Shown: in pieces, positions 13,901-24,355 of the stretch
Position numbering within the stretch: position 1 is the stretch's first letter
Layout: every line of letters begins with the position of its first letter
Origin: Kryptolebias marmoratus
Lineage: Eukaryota > Chordata > Actinopteri > Cyprinodontiformes > Rivulidae
Length of the DNA stretch: 64,000 nucleotides
NCBI RefSeq assembly: GCF_001649575.2
Contig: NC_051446.1
Coordinates: 21,459,632 to 21,523,631, forward strand
Reading direction: 5' to 3'
Made by a program: the position numbers and the translations under genes
The notes under the pieces: model-generated
Told to the model about the DNA's origin: nothing
The model's input: the letters and a program-made list of their open reading frames with translations, nothing else
The model's database searches: none

Positions 13901-14185
13901 CTCCTCGCCGCTCACCCTGTACAAAAAGTTGCTCTTGGGAAGAGAGTTTGACAGCTGCCGGGTGTAAACGAGATCCTTCAGGTAGTTGCAGACTTCCTTG
14001 GCAGAGTCGCCCAGGATGGGGGAGATGAAGTTCTCTTCGTCGTCTTCATCGTCGCTGGCGTTGGCGTCGCTGAGGGAGGAAGCCCTGTGCTTGATGCCGC
14101 TGCGCTGGGCTGAGCAGGAGGAGGAGGAGGAGGGTCTCTTGGCACTGCCTTCCTCCTCCATGGTGAACATCAGGTCGTCGTCCAT
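1901..14185 (-). CDS. eef2k: Eukaryotic elongation factor 2 kinase (complete, 16 coding exons)
   Basis: Calcium/calmodulin-dependent alpha-kinase that phosphorylates eEF2 and slows translation elongation. Coding exons in transcript order: 14185-13916, 12153-12053, 9444-9384, 9295-9258, 8578-8407, 7912-7763, 7675-7543, 7461-7334, 7213-6994, 6881-6820, 5039-4962, 3928-3797, 3249-3061, 2987-2863, 2293-2115 and 2010-1901. All phases agree and sum to 2148 bp (715 aa; human 725). A calmodulin-binding segment lies near residues 91-106 ([16 protein letters not shown]). The alpha-kinase domain spans about 107-325, with SNYVAKRY (Lys178, matching human Lys170), [15 protein letters not shown], the glycine-rich GDGNLG and a Cys/His zinc-binding end (HLCNKIC). 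A regulatory linker follows, then Sel1-like helices at about 490-690. Thr356, Ser367 and Ser374 match human Thr348, Ser359 and Ser366; human Thr353 is replaced by Cys361. The linker around exons 10-11 is shorter than in human. The start ATG (14183-14185) opens [13 protein letters not shown], like other family members. The 14-codon acidic stretch after it is low complexity. Confidence 0.96.
2588..2874. repeat. 40-bp minisatellite at an eef2k exon-intron junction
   Basis: About seven copies of an exact 40-bp period. The word ACCTGTCAGCTGAC recurs at 2621, 2661, 2701, 2741, 2781, 2821 and 2861. The 2861 copy is the real exon 14 end and its 5' splice site; the other six are copies inside the intron. 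Units differ by single bases (CACCC/CGCCC, CTCTGA/CCCTGA). Confidence 0.95.
3361..3710 (+). repeat. Dispersed repeat 'A', copy 1 (eef2k intron)
   Basis: Begins near TCTGTTAGCAAAATATCTC and GAACCACTAGATGGATTTTA, passes through an AAGATGGCC core, and ends near TAGCTGAGAGTCAT and an ATAAGA tail. The same words in the same order recur at a dozen sites in this window on both strands, so this is a high-copy interspersed family. No open reading frame or terminal inverted repeat was seen. Confidence 0.8.
8110..8200 (+). repeat. LINE-like 3' tail fragment
   Basis: The words TCCCCCACGACCAGGAATAA and AGAAAATGGATGGATAG are typical of the 3' ends of common fish non-LTR elements (cf. 9505 and 16556). Only the tail survives, in an eef2k intron. 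Confidence 0.55.
9505..9590 (+). repeat. LINE-like 3' tail fragment
   Basis: A second tail of the same type, ending GATGCATGGATGGATGGA after CCCATGACCCGGAAGGG. It lies in the eef2k intron between coding exons 2 and 3. Confidence 0.55.
12990..13190 (-). repeat. Dispersed repeat 'A', inverted copy
   Basis: Minus-strand copy in the first coding intron of eef2k, recognised by CTCAGAGTATGAGTTGAGGA, the CTACTACCAC segment, and GGCGGCCGTTAATC at the place where other copies carry the AAGATGGC core. Confidence 0.65.
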
Positions 14186-14189
14186 CGTG

Positions 14190-15100
14190 CCCGCTGCTGT
14201 GTGGAGCACAGAGAGAGGAGGCGAGAGTGTTAGTTGGCAGTCAGAGTGAAGGGGAAAAGCAGAACCACACCATCTGAGTGTAATGTGCGGCAGCCATCTT
14301 AACACATGAATAATACAGTCCTGCATCATGGCTGCACAGTTTTATGTACATAATAACACCAGAGAAGGTCATTAATGTAGAGGTTACAAAGGGATTACGA
14401 TCATCACACCATAAGCATGCGAAGGGATTTAAATAATAAACACATTTTTATAAATAAGCAAATGTAATTTAAATGGGCTGCATAAATACAGACCCAATCA
14501 CAACAATCTCTATATCCGGGTGACACTGATCTCAGTGCAGCAGCCATAGATACAATAACTAACATACTTCGAGCACCTATTTCATGTTGTTTTTGTCTAA
14601 ACAAAACGTCTCCCGACGGATGCAAATGTTACATAAGCCACCGACCTTCTAATCGGATGTAGTCCAATCGAGAGAGACAGTTTGTCCGCTTCTATTCCTT
14701 TCCTCAGAAAGCGTCGGTTAGGAGACAAACAGCAGAGAGAGCACGAGCTGCGCCTTGAAAACTCCTCCCATGCTAGTGGAGCGGGTTCTCCGCTGCGCCC
14801 TGAAGGTCCGAGGACGTGTTTTGGCAGCTAGCGCCTGTACTCCAACCGTCCGCGATGTCAAACAGTCCACCACCACGTCGGGGTCCCTCCGCACGTATCA
14901 CCACGCCACACACTGCTCTTGTTTTTTTCGTGGCCACGCCCACTGCATCCATGCTGCCTTCAGGGCTCGTTGGAAACACGGGCTCTAGCGAAAATGTTCT
15001 AAGAATTCATACCACTTACCTGAACTTTAAAGGTCTGACAAACGGACAGAAGAAGACTGTGTTAGCCGTAGACGTAAATAAACGTATGAATTATAGAAAG
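14190..15100 (-). promoter_or_regulatory. eef2k 5' UTR acceptor and probable promoter/first exon zone
   Basis: Directly upstream of the eef2k start codon the minus strand reads CCACACAG, a 3' splice site near 14197, so the 5' UTR is spliced. Upstream, 14700-14990 is richer in CpG than its surroundings and holds a GC box (GTGGGCGTGGCC, about 14931-14942). A good donor, TTCAG|GTAAGTGG, ends a possible non-coding exon at 15020. The exact first exon is unresolved. Confidence 0.4.
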
Positions 15101-15700
15101 ACCACAAAAAAGAGCATTTTGCGAGGTTTACTTAAGCGTGGACATCATGTTCCAGCACCAAGGAACGGTTTAACCTCGTGATAATCTTGGTATTTTGCCA
15201 GTAGTTTTCCAACCCCCTCGAGCACATATCAGCTATTCATTAAACAGGTTATCTGAGTTGGCAATGTTTACATTTTTACCCTTTTTTTTCTTGCACAGGA
15301 GTACGAGTTTTAAAAGTGCCGACGATGCTTTAGTTACGCTGCGAGCTAGTTGAGCAAACAAAAGGGCTATTTTTAAAACATTAGCTACCAGGAAAAAGAG
15401 TTAATAATCAATACCTGCGGGAATTTAATGATTAAATATTAGCCTCGCTTCGCTTCTTTTAGAAGTGGTGCAGTCATTAAGGCTGTTAGAAATAAAGGAC
15501 TACAAAGGTGCCTGTAGGTGGACATCGTGTACAAAGCGAATAATAAGCCTCCTGACAAAATATAGAATTTTTTAATCAGAACTAACATGTTTATTATTTG
15601 TTATAAATAAAACAAACGTTCAACACGATGTAAAATATTCAGAGTACCCGTGTAATCAGGCTTTGTATAAATTAACTGGTGTTGGCCGTTTACCGTCGGT
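15101..15700. other. Intergenic, nothing recognised
   Basis: A/T-rich spacer between the presumed eef2k 5' region and the plus-strand tRNA gene. I see no exon, named repeat or convincing control site. Confidence 0.4.
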
Positions 15701-15782
15701 GGTAGCGTGGCCGAGTGGTCTAAGGCGCTGGATTTAGGCTCCAGTCATTTCGATGGCGTGGGTTCGAATCCCACCGCTGCCA
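15701..15782 (+). tRNA. tRNA-Leu (anticodon UAG)
   Basis: An 82-nt type II tRNA on the plus strand. It has the GGTAGCGTGGCCGAGTGG A box, the GGTTCGAATCC B box, an acceptor stem GGTAGCG/CGCTGCC and discriminator A. The anticodon loop TTTAGGC lies between CTGGA and TCCAG, giving UAG, which reads CUA (and CUG by wobble). A TTTTT terminator starts about 5 nt downstream. It differs from the 409-490 gene at the anticodon, one D-arm base and the variable arm. Confidence 0.96.
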
Positions 15783-16079
15783 AAGCATTTTTGTTATCGT
15801 TTTAAAATAACAACAGCAGCAACTTGATAACGTGTTTGTTTTGCCAAGCCACGTAAACAAAACAAATATTAAAACTGCCGTTCGTATTCTTCAGCGTCTG
15901 ACGAGACCATTATTAGAAGCCTCTGATTTAGTGGCGCCACCTCGTGGCTCAAATATAAAATTACTTATAGTCATTAAAGACTTAAAGGTGGGGACAGAAA
16001 ATAACTCCTTTTTATATCTGCTCTAGGTAAACACATGCATTTAGCTATTTATATCAAGGGCAGATTCTCCATTCGAAAT

Positions 16080-16460
16080 TCCATTCATAAAACAGCTGAA
16101 ACTTTAGTTGAATTAGCATCAATTGGTATCAATTAGCAAAGAGCTAATGTTCAGCTGTTTAGCTGAAGTTCTTAAATCGTAGTTTAGTTTATGTTAGTTT
16201 AGTTTTCCTCAGTTTATTTTAGTATAACTTAGTCAACAAGTCTTTGCTTGTTTAAACTTATGTAAGTTTGCTTGGCTAAGCTTATTTTTATATTTTAGTT
16301 TAGTTTAGCCTGTATTTAAATATTTTTTTAAGCCTTCTGACTCTTTTAGTTGGGTTAAGCTGAGTTTTTTTAAATCCCAGTTTAGTTTATGTTAGATTAT
16401 AACTAGTTTATTATATCTTAGTTTGGTTTTCTTCAGTTTATCTTTAGTATGATAAGTTTA
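16080..16460. repeat. T/A-rich TTTAGTT low-complexity block
   Basis: Loose tandem repetition of AGTTTAGTTTA and TAGCTGAA words. It is related in style to the GCTAAAA arrays but more degenerate. Confidence 0.5.
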
Positions 16461-16555
16461 GTTTAGCTTTTTATATTACGTTTGTTCTGTATTTTTGTGT
16501 TTTCATGCTGTAAAGCACTTTGAATCGCCTTGTTGCTGAAAAGTAAAATAAAAAA

Positions 16556-16690
16556 CCATGCATGTCAGGTTAATTGGTAACTCTAAATTGCCCCTAGGTG
16601 TGAATGTTTGTCTCTTTGTGTCCCTGCGATGGATTCGCGAAGAAAGAAAGAAAAAGCTGGTAAAGAAAATTGACGGATGGATGTTTTGGT
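16556..16690 (+). repeat. LINE-like 3' tail, internally shortened
   Basis: GTTAATTGGTAACTCTAAAT and GCCCCTAGGTGTGAATG followed by CCCTGCGATGGAT and a GACGGATGGATG end. This is the well-known fish non-LTR 3' region with part of the middle missing. Confidence 0.65.
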
Positions 16691-16906
16691 GCAACCAAGA
16701 TTTTTTGATCTCAGCTCTTGAAACACGTGCAAACAGATATCGTCTAATCTGCATTTCTCTGAAAAACTGCGATAAACAAATCATTTTTACTGACTAAAAA
16801 TGTGGCAAAGTAGCACCTATTAGTTAAACTCTTTACTTAAAGAACTATAAGGTTTCAAAGATCTTGCAAAAAAAAAAATGTATAAAAGACATGCAGGAGT
16901 CAGAGT

Positions 16907-16912
16907 TTTATT
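16907..16912 (-). other. tha1 poly(A) signal
   Basis: AATAAA on the minus strand about 115 bp after the tha1 stop codon, giving a short 3' UTR. Confidence 0.65.
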
Positions 16913-17026
16913 AAAATTTATGAACAGGAAATTTCCAAAGAACTATTGGTCGTGATTGTCCCGTGTAAACTGGCATCTGTCAGTCTTTAACAGAATTACT
17001 GACTGGAATCAGATCACATTTTATTT

Positions 17027-20000
17027 TCACTGGGTCTCAACTTTTCCTTTCAAGTGCTGAGAAGCCACAAACTGCATTTTCTGGATGGCCAGCTGGGTGT
17101 CTTCGGGGGAGATCCCCAGGTGCCACACGGCCCTAATGGAGTTCTCGACATGGGGGTACATGAGAACCTGGATCCCCTGGCCCAGAGCCGCTTCCTCCCC
17201 CTCCCCAACCTGACCCATGCGGGCGCAAAACTCCTCGGGACTCAGAGTGGGATCCTCCACCCGGAAACGCAGGATGTTGGTTTCCACGGCAGCCATGTCC
17301 ACGGCAAACAGAGGCGGCTGGCAGTCGATTAGAGCTGACAGAGGAGGAAAAGGAAATGGGTAAAAGGGTTGAGCTGGGCGGAGAGTTAACAGCTTACAGC
17401 AGGGGTGGCCAATCCTGGTCCTTCAGGGCCACTATCCTGCATGTTTTCCTTGTTTCTCTGCTCCAACACACCTGATTCAGTGGTTAAATTACCTCTTCCT
17501 GTTCTGCAGATGCCTGTTAATCACCCATTGATTTAAATCAGGTGTGTTGGAGCAGAGAAACAAGTAAACCATGCAGGACAGTGGCCCTCAAGGACCAGGA
17601 TTGGCCACCCCTGGCTTATAGGAAGGTGAGCGACTCACCCTGAGCGAACGTTTTCACGTTGTGATGATCCTCCTCTAGTCTTCCTACCATCTCCTGCAAA
17701 GACAACTTTCCAGCTGCTGCGATAATGCCGGCCTGACGCATCCCCCCGCCGAGAGCTTTACGGCACCGCACCGCTCTGGATATAAAGTCCTGGGGTCCGG
17801 CAAGCACGGAACCCACCGGGGCACCCAGACCCTGTTTCATATCGACACACGTTAGATAACCCCACCTCTGTCGCCTCTCTTTCATCGGTTTGCTTGTTCG
17901 TTCCTTCCGGGCCCACCTTGGAGAGGCAAACGCTGGCTGTGTGTACGTGCTGCAGGATGGCGGCCACAGGCACGCCCTGGGCCACGGCGGCGTTCATCAC
18001 CCGGGCCCCGTCCATGTGCAGCGCCAGGCCGTGCTGATCTGCTAATGCACGAACCTTAGAGGTGGGAACAAATCAGCCAGATGTGATGAGAACTCTGCAA
18101 GGAGAGGCAAGTATCACAGCAGCACAGCCCCGTTTCAGAGGAAGCAAAGCGTGGTTGGAAAAAAGCTGTTCCTCTGAGCTTAAAATATGAACTCTGAATG
18201 ACTCTCAGCTACGACCACGCCAAATTTTAGCTCAATATCTCAAAAATCAACTAAGATACGTTCGAAAACAATCAACACGCTGTCCTGAAACAAGACAAGC
18301 AAAGCGTACGCACATCCTGCAGGAAGTGCAGCGGCAGCACGCGTCCTCCCTGGATGTTGTGCGTGTTCTCCACACAGATGAGGCGTGACCGGGGGTAATG
18401 GGGGTCCGGGTATCCGTGGCGGATCTTCGACTCCAGCTGCTTCAGATCGAACGACCCGTCAGGGCGCGTGGTCACCGTGGTGGCGTGCACGCCGGCCAGC
18501 TGTGGGTCAAACACATGGAAACGCCCACTGAGTCCCACCGAAGCACAAACGGCTCCCGGAGACGACGCCCGCGCCGGCGCACTCACCTGGGCGCTGCCTC
18601 CTTGCTCGTAGACGTGCAGGTGGGACAGATCGCCCACGATCATCTCGTCGCCCCGCTCCCTGCAGTGCGCCATCACTGCACAAAGTAACACAGGCGCCTT
18701 TACAACCGTCTGCACGCGGCCCCACAAAGACCCCCATCCAGGCGAAAAGAGCGCTGTTTCATTCACCTGCAATGAGATTACCCATGGTGCCTGAGGGGAC
18801 GAACAGGGCAGCCTCCATCCCAAACATCTCAGCCGCCGTCTTCTGTAAATCTGCAGAAATCAGACCAACTTTTAACAAAACTACGCTAAAATCAACCATT
18901 TCCTCGTGTTTAACAAGAGTTAAAATACGAAGGAGTTCTGTGGTTTATAGAACTTAAAGCTATTTTTATTCCTCACCTGCTGTCCAGACTCAAGTTTTTC
19001 TTTCTGACATTGAAACATTTGTAAATTTCTTGTGAATGTTTATAAAGTGGTACCTTTATTATCATAAATTCACAGTAAAAATATTGAGTTAAAGGAAAAC
19101 CCTTGCATGCTTTGTGGGAGGCTGGGCAGCCGTGTGACAGAAAGGTTAATAATCTGCAGTTTATCCTGTTTGGTTTCCAGGGGGACTGGAAAAAAACAAA
19201 CAAAGGGCTTTGTATTGAAATGTAAAGTATATTCTAATGGATAAATCATTTGGAAAACATTTCCAGGCTTCCTTTTTTTAATATATTCCATTTCCAAGCT
19301 GTCGCAGAGTGACTCTCGCTGTCTGTTTGACCCCTCAGTGTTGGTACCAGACGGGCAGCTTGCCTCTGGACTCAGCTGATTCTTTTGGTTGATTTCTGGT
19401 CGTATTCCAGGTGTGGGCGCACCAAGGGTTTACGGCAGGGGTGTCAAACTCCGTTCATCGGGGGCCGCTCTCCTGCATGTTTTAGATGTGTTCTTGCTTT
19501 AAAACACCTGTTGTTGCCATGCTCCTGGAGAACATGATGATTTGGCGAGGAGGTAATTAAACCATTTGAATCAGGTGTGTTGGAGCAGAAAAACCTAAAA
19601 CTCCCAGGACAGCAGCCTTGTGAGACCTGGAGTTTGACACCCCTGGTTTAAGGCAACCAGGCAAATGTCAGTCCGGAGTTTTTAAGATTCACGTTTAATT
19701 TAGATTTTGTTTTCAGCTTAATCAATAAAATGCTTGTTTATGGTAGCATTTCCCCTTTTAACATCAGGGGACCGGTTGGAGATCATCCAAGGGCCACTTC
19801 TGGCCCTCGGCCCATGTGTTGCAGGTGTTTCTCCATCCTCTTATTTTGATTTTTTCTAACTTATCTAGACCTGGAAACTACTAAAATCAAATTCCAGCCT
19901 TTTTAAAGTGAGCCAGTTTGTTTTAAAATTATAATCTTTAGTCATTAATTATTATTAAATGTATTATCATTAATATCATTTTGGACACCGGCTGTCCCAG

Positions 20001-20278
20001 TAAAGTGCATCCTCAGCAGCTGTCCGGCTCTCACCGTTCACCGTCGGGTCCTCCCCCTTCACGTCGTCCCCGACCTCGGCCTCCGCCATGGCGCGTCTCA
20101 TCGCCGGCCCGGGCTTCGTCACCGTGTCGCTGCGGAGGTCCACCACCCGGAGGTGCACCGCCCCGCCCGGCCCGGCATACCTGGCCCCGCCGGTGTTGTA
20201 GTATCCCCGAGCGGAGCCCCGCGCGCGAAGCTGCTGCCTGGGCCGGAGAAAAAGACGGGGGAAAGCCCTCAGCGACAT
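17027..20278 (-). CDS. tha1: L-threonine (allo-threonine) aldolase, complete, 7 exons
   Basis: PLP-dependent fold-type I enzyme that splits threonine/allo-threonine into glycine and acetaldehyde. Coding exons in transcript order: 20278-20035, 18850-18767, 18675-18587, 18499-18314, 18054-17917, 17831-17639 and 17334-17027, summing to 1242 bp (413 aa) with all phases matching. Family motifs run in order: [59 protein letters not shown], the [11 protein letters not shown] segment, [12 protein letters not shown], and [12 protein letters not shown] with the Schiff-base lysine at residue 247, exactly at an exon end. GGGMRQAG and a C-terminal small domain follow. The first 30 residues are Arg-rich with no acidic residues, consistent with a mitochondrial presequence (inferred). 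The reading frame is intact, whereas human THA1P is a pseudogene. A lysine sits in [10 protein letters not shown] where bacterial enzymes have tyrosine. Confidence 0.95.
17400..17613. mobile_element. hAT-like MITE in tha1 intron 6
   Basis: A 214-bp palindromic element with long terminal inverted repeats (CAGGGGTGGCCAATCCTGG at one end, its complement at the other). It is flanked by an 8-bp target duplication with one mismatch: GCTTACAG at 17392-17399 and GCTTATAG at 17614-17621. The 8-bp duplication and CAGGGGTG termini point to the hAT superfamily. No coding capacity. Confidence 0.88.
18190..18262 (-). repeat. Dispersed repeat 'A' fragment (tha1 intron 4)
   Basis: Short minus-strand fragment with CTCTCAGCTACGACCACGCC and AAATTTTAGCTCAATATC, matching one end of the family. 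Confidence 0.6.
19436..19645. mobile_element. hAT-like MITE in tha1 intron 1
   Basis: A 210-bp relative of the 17400 element with termini CAGGGGTGTCAAACTCC and the complement. Target duplications are GTTTACGG (19428-19435) and GTTTAAGG (19646-19653). The internal GAATCAGGTGTGTTGGAGCA is shared with the other copy. Non-coding. Confidence 0.88.
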
Positions 20279-20415
20279 GTTCTGCTCATCTTCCCCTCAG
20301 GTGTGTTATTTAACGTGTGTTGAACTTTGGATCTATGTAATCGATAATCATTAACTGACTGTCAGGAAAAGTAATGGATTACCGATCTGTGCGGATCTGC
20401 ACTGAGCGGCCCTGA

Positions 20416-20430
20416 CCACCAGGGGGCGCC
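20416..20430. promoter_or_regulatory. Candidate CTCF site upstream of tha1
   Basis: CCACCAGGGGGCGCC is a full match to the CTCF core motif. It lies about 140 bp upstream of the tha1 start codon, at the edge of the gene-free interval leading to socs3. Binding is inferred from the motif only. Confidence 0.45.
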
Positions 20431-21489
20431 CACTCTCCACACATTTTTGTATCTAATTACAACACAAATCAGATATTTATTTATTTTAGATTTATCATAA
20501 CTTGGACGGGTTTGGCACAAATCAATACATGATTTATAATGAATTCCATCAGTTTCTCAATAAAAAATTAACTTTACCCTTTAAACGTGTTTTTTTTTTT
20601 TTCATTTAGCAGCATATATGCTACCAAAATGAGTTGTTTTCTACAATTATTGATTTCAGATCCAAGACCTTTTGTGAGCTTTTCTGTAAAAATACTAAAA
20701 ATATGAAGCAGTTTCCTTAGGTTGACTAGAGATTTTTGAACACTGGTGTTGAACACTAGTTTACTTTACTGACTTTTGTCCTAATGATTAAGCAGGTGAA
20801 AAGTGAAATTGTTTTTTTTTTTTGTCTGTGTCTGTGTGTGTGCATGTGTCTTTAAGCAAACCACGGGTTCACTGAGATCCGTACGGTGGTTCATGAGATA
20901 TTTTGCTAACAGACGGACACAGTTGACTTTAAAGGGGGAAATGAAAAGTGTTTTGAAGCTAACATAAGTCAAAGGAAAGTCATAAAAGGTGCTTCTTTTC
21001 AGAGTCTCAGGAACGCCAACAAGGCAGGAAATTGTAAACACAGACAGTGTGGGGTTGAAATAGTTCAGTTTGTTGTAATTAATTGTGTAAATCAACCCAA
21101 AACCCTAACAGCTGACTGATTCTTTAGCTTCTCAAAGGACAAGAAGGTTTGATGGATGTGGTTAGTTTAGCTCCTGGTGAAAATTACAACCGAAAGTCTG
21201 GAGACTGACTTACTTCTTCTTCTTCTGCTGCCATTTTCCCTTATAAACTCAGTGACAGTAACCTCCTCAGTGTCCTACAGCGGTCTGCCACAGCTGGCCC
21301 CGCCTCCTTCTACGTCACCAACCAAGGAGGTAGCTCCGCCCACACAATCACTCGTCAAAATCTCTAAAAACAAGTCATTAATGTTTGAAATCAGAGAAAT
21401 GGACCACTGGAGTGTTTTACAGAAGCCTTTAACTAACAGTTAAACATACAACCTAATTTTTTCATATTTTATTTAATTTGACTTTTAAT

Positions 21490-21720
21490 TGCTCGAGCTC
21501 AGAGTATGTGTTGGGAATGACTCTCAGCTACCAAAACACCAAATTTTACCTCACTATCTGCAAAGCTGTTTGAGTTTTAGGCTTTATTGTGTTTGCTGAG
21601 GTTGGTTAGCTGAATAGGATTGACTCCAAAAGTAATCATTTGTTGATGACTTTCTTAGCGTTTGACCATTTTTAGCTCGTTAGTGCAGTCGTTCAAAGAT
21701 CCGCGAGCAACAGGTAAGAT
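21490..21720 (-). repeat. Dispersed repeat 'A', inverted copy
   Basis: GCTCAGAGTATGTGTTGGGA, CTCTCAGCTACCAAAACACC, AAATTTTACCTCACTATCTG in family order on the minus strand; the 3' portion is diverged. Confidence 0.65.
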
Positions 21721-24189
21721 ATTTGCCATAGAACCCCATTTCAAATCCGAACTGTCCCTTTAAACCCCCCCAGCACCCACTGACACGTATGGCACAATAA
21801 AGCTATGAGCTCAGGCCCAAACTAAACAGGTTATATCTGGCATCGCCGTCTATTTTTATGGGAAATAAAACCCCTGTCCCCGTGAGTCAATATTTGGAGG
21901 TGAGAGATTGTGGGAATTTTGCCACCGTGGGGTGAGATAGGCTATTCAGGGAACGCTTTCATTACAAAACGACTCCCCCCTCCACCACCCCCCTCCCTCT
22001 GACACCATTTTCTGTGCGGCGCTACGGCTGCATTCACATTACAGGCACGGCCTCTCACACACTCTGCATCCTCTCGCTGGCCAAGCCGATTTCCATCACT
22101 CCATAAAAGTCCCTCTGTGTGTTATCAGGGTTGCCCCCCCTCCCCCCTCCACCCCGTTCTGTAGTTAAAGTTGGCATCGGCAGTAAGAGAGCCAGGTTTT
22201 ATGATCCATAACAAGTCGTCATTAGGAGTCATTAGTAAACATCAGCATTGTAAATTGGCCACAGTGGGCCTCGGGAGGCCCACAAGAGCTGTGAGGAGGG
22301 AGAGATGAAGATGCATCGAGGCAGGGAAGAGATGGAAGTGTGATAAGATGAGGAGGGGGTGGCAGACATCCAGAGCAGGAGGTTATAAGGGGGTCCCCGT
22401 TGGCCCCACACTCTGTGTAGCCTCACATTTATTTGTCTATGTGTGTCTGTGTGTGTGTGTCTCCACGTCTTTGCTTGTGTTTTGTTCCTCCCGGATGCCT
22501 TCCAGCATTCCTTGCCTGAGCGAGGAGGGAAGCGAGTGGTGTTTTGGAGAAAATATTGAATTAGAGGAAAAAAAAAAAACAGAGGCAGAGAGGGAGAAAT
22601 GAAGGAGAGGGAGAAATATTGACTCCTTCTGGGAAGGAGCGAGACGGCAACGCCTTTCCAATAACCATAAACCCACTGGGCTGAAAATAGACGAGCCGAA
22701 TGAATAAACGAATGTGTTCATCCCACATGAGCTCTTCTCTTCCACGAATGGAGGTGACCCCCCCCCTCCCTCCTTCATTTTTTTTTTTGACTCCTCTTTC
22801 CCTGAGGCCATCACTTCTTCACCGTGACAAGAGATATTAACCGGAACAAAACAGGTGCTTATGGGAAGCCTTTCCCCCCTGGAACATGGTTTTGTCAGAA
22901 ACGGCGTAAAGGTGTCAGAACACGACTGACATCTGTTTCTCATTTCACACAGTCCTCTCTTTCACGTGCCACGGGCCTTGAGGACATGATTTACACTGCG
23001 GGGACATTCGGTGACATAATGCTGCCTTTTATTCTGTGCCTGACTCCAACTTAAACTGAACTCTAACCCAAAAGCCTTCAACCAGTGATCAGCCCTGAAG
23101 GAATGCACAACAAAGCTTGAAACATTTGGACTTTTTGCCATTTTGCTCAAACTTCAAAATAATGTCATGAGCGATCCCATGATCTCTTAGTTTGGGTTTG
23201 ACTCTAAAAGTTGATCAGCTGCAGACGGCTCGTGAGATATTTTGCTAACACCACAGGCAAACATGCAAAAACACGATCGCCTCTCACCTTCGGTGGCGGG
23301 CGATAAGAATGATTGTTCTTTCAGTCTTTCCTGTTACCTCCTATCCTCATGTTTTAGTGCCCACCCCTAAAGGTTAGGGATTTCCCAGCATTTATGTGAT
23401 TTAGGAAGAGGGTGAAGGGGTCGGGGAACACTTCAAACAAAGATTTGTAATTGTTTTCAGCAAAGAAAGTCACAAAACTGAGCCATTTACCATTTTCACT
23501 TTTCATTTGGTTACTTTATCACTGTCTTTGCATTTCTCTGCTAAAAACAGCATTTTATTGTTGACAATAGGTGAAAACAAAACAACTCATCATTTTATAA
23601 GTTTGATATTGAGCGTAAGAATGGGTTTAGAGCATTTCTGTTACCTTAACCTGATAGAAAACGTCTGCTGTGAAGATAATGAGCAGCACAACTGTCACAA
23701 AATGGCTCCAGCCTACGTCAGCAGATCAGCTTGGCCTGTTAGCATGTTGTCGATATCAGTTCTTCACAAATCTTTTAGCTTCTGACCCCCAAAATAAGAA
23801 TTTCAAAAACCTACAGCCTCAACTACTCTTGGTTGAAGTGCACAAACATTGCTTAAATAAATAAAGTCATAATGACAACACAGACAGCCTGAGCTCATAT
23901 TATAGGACTTTATTCCACTTTTCTTAGAATTGCAGTTAAAAATGCTGCCAGGAATCATCTTTAAATGTGATTTGATTTCTGGAGATAATCTCTGGGACCC
24001 CGATCTTAATGTTTTGCGACCCACAGTGGGTCCCCAGCCCCAGCTTTGGGCACTGTTATAAACAAGTCACAAAAATCTTATTTTGCATGGACAGTTGTCA
24101 CAATTACTTATATAATGTCTACTTTGATGCATTGGATTTGATCTTTAAAAATCTCAAAAATAAAGCCGTATGTCAATATCTGATGCTTT

Positions 24190-24355
24190 CACAGAACCGT
24201 TCTCTGTTCTGCAGGGTTTCATTGTTTTTCTGCTTCAAGACGCTTAATTCAAATGGTTGAATGACCTCCTCACCCGATTCACTCAAACCAGGTGAGATGA
24301 AGCAGTAAAAGCATCTAAAACCTGCAGGACAGCAGCTCTGAGGACCCAAACTCAC
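24190..24355. mobile_element. Decayed hAT-like MITE
   Basis: Diverged relative of the 17400/19436 elements: AACCAGGTGAGATGAAGCAG followed by ATCTAAAACCTGCAGGACAG and CTCTGAGGACC match their right half in order. Termini and target duplication are not preserved. Confidence 0.4.

Larger units (their letters stand above)
15783..16906. other. Intergenic with simple repeats, tha1 downstream side
   Basis: No exon seen. It holds a TTTAGTTTAG-rich low-complexity block (about 16080-16460) and a LINE-like tail (16556-16690). Confidence 0.5.

Noticed and set aside
22824..23054. Small frame in the non-repetitive block
   Set aside because: No homology I can recognise and no conserved start context; chance frame.
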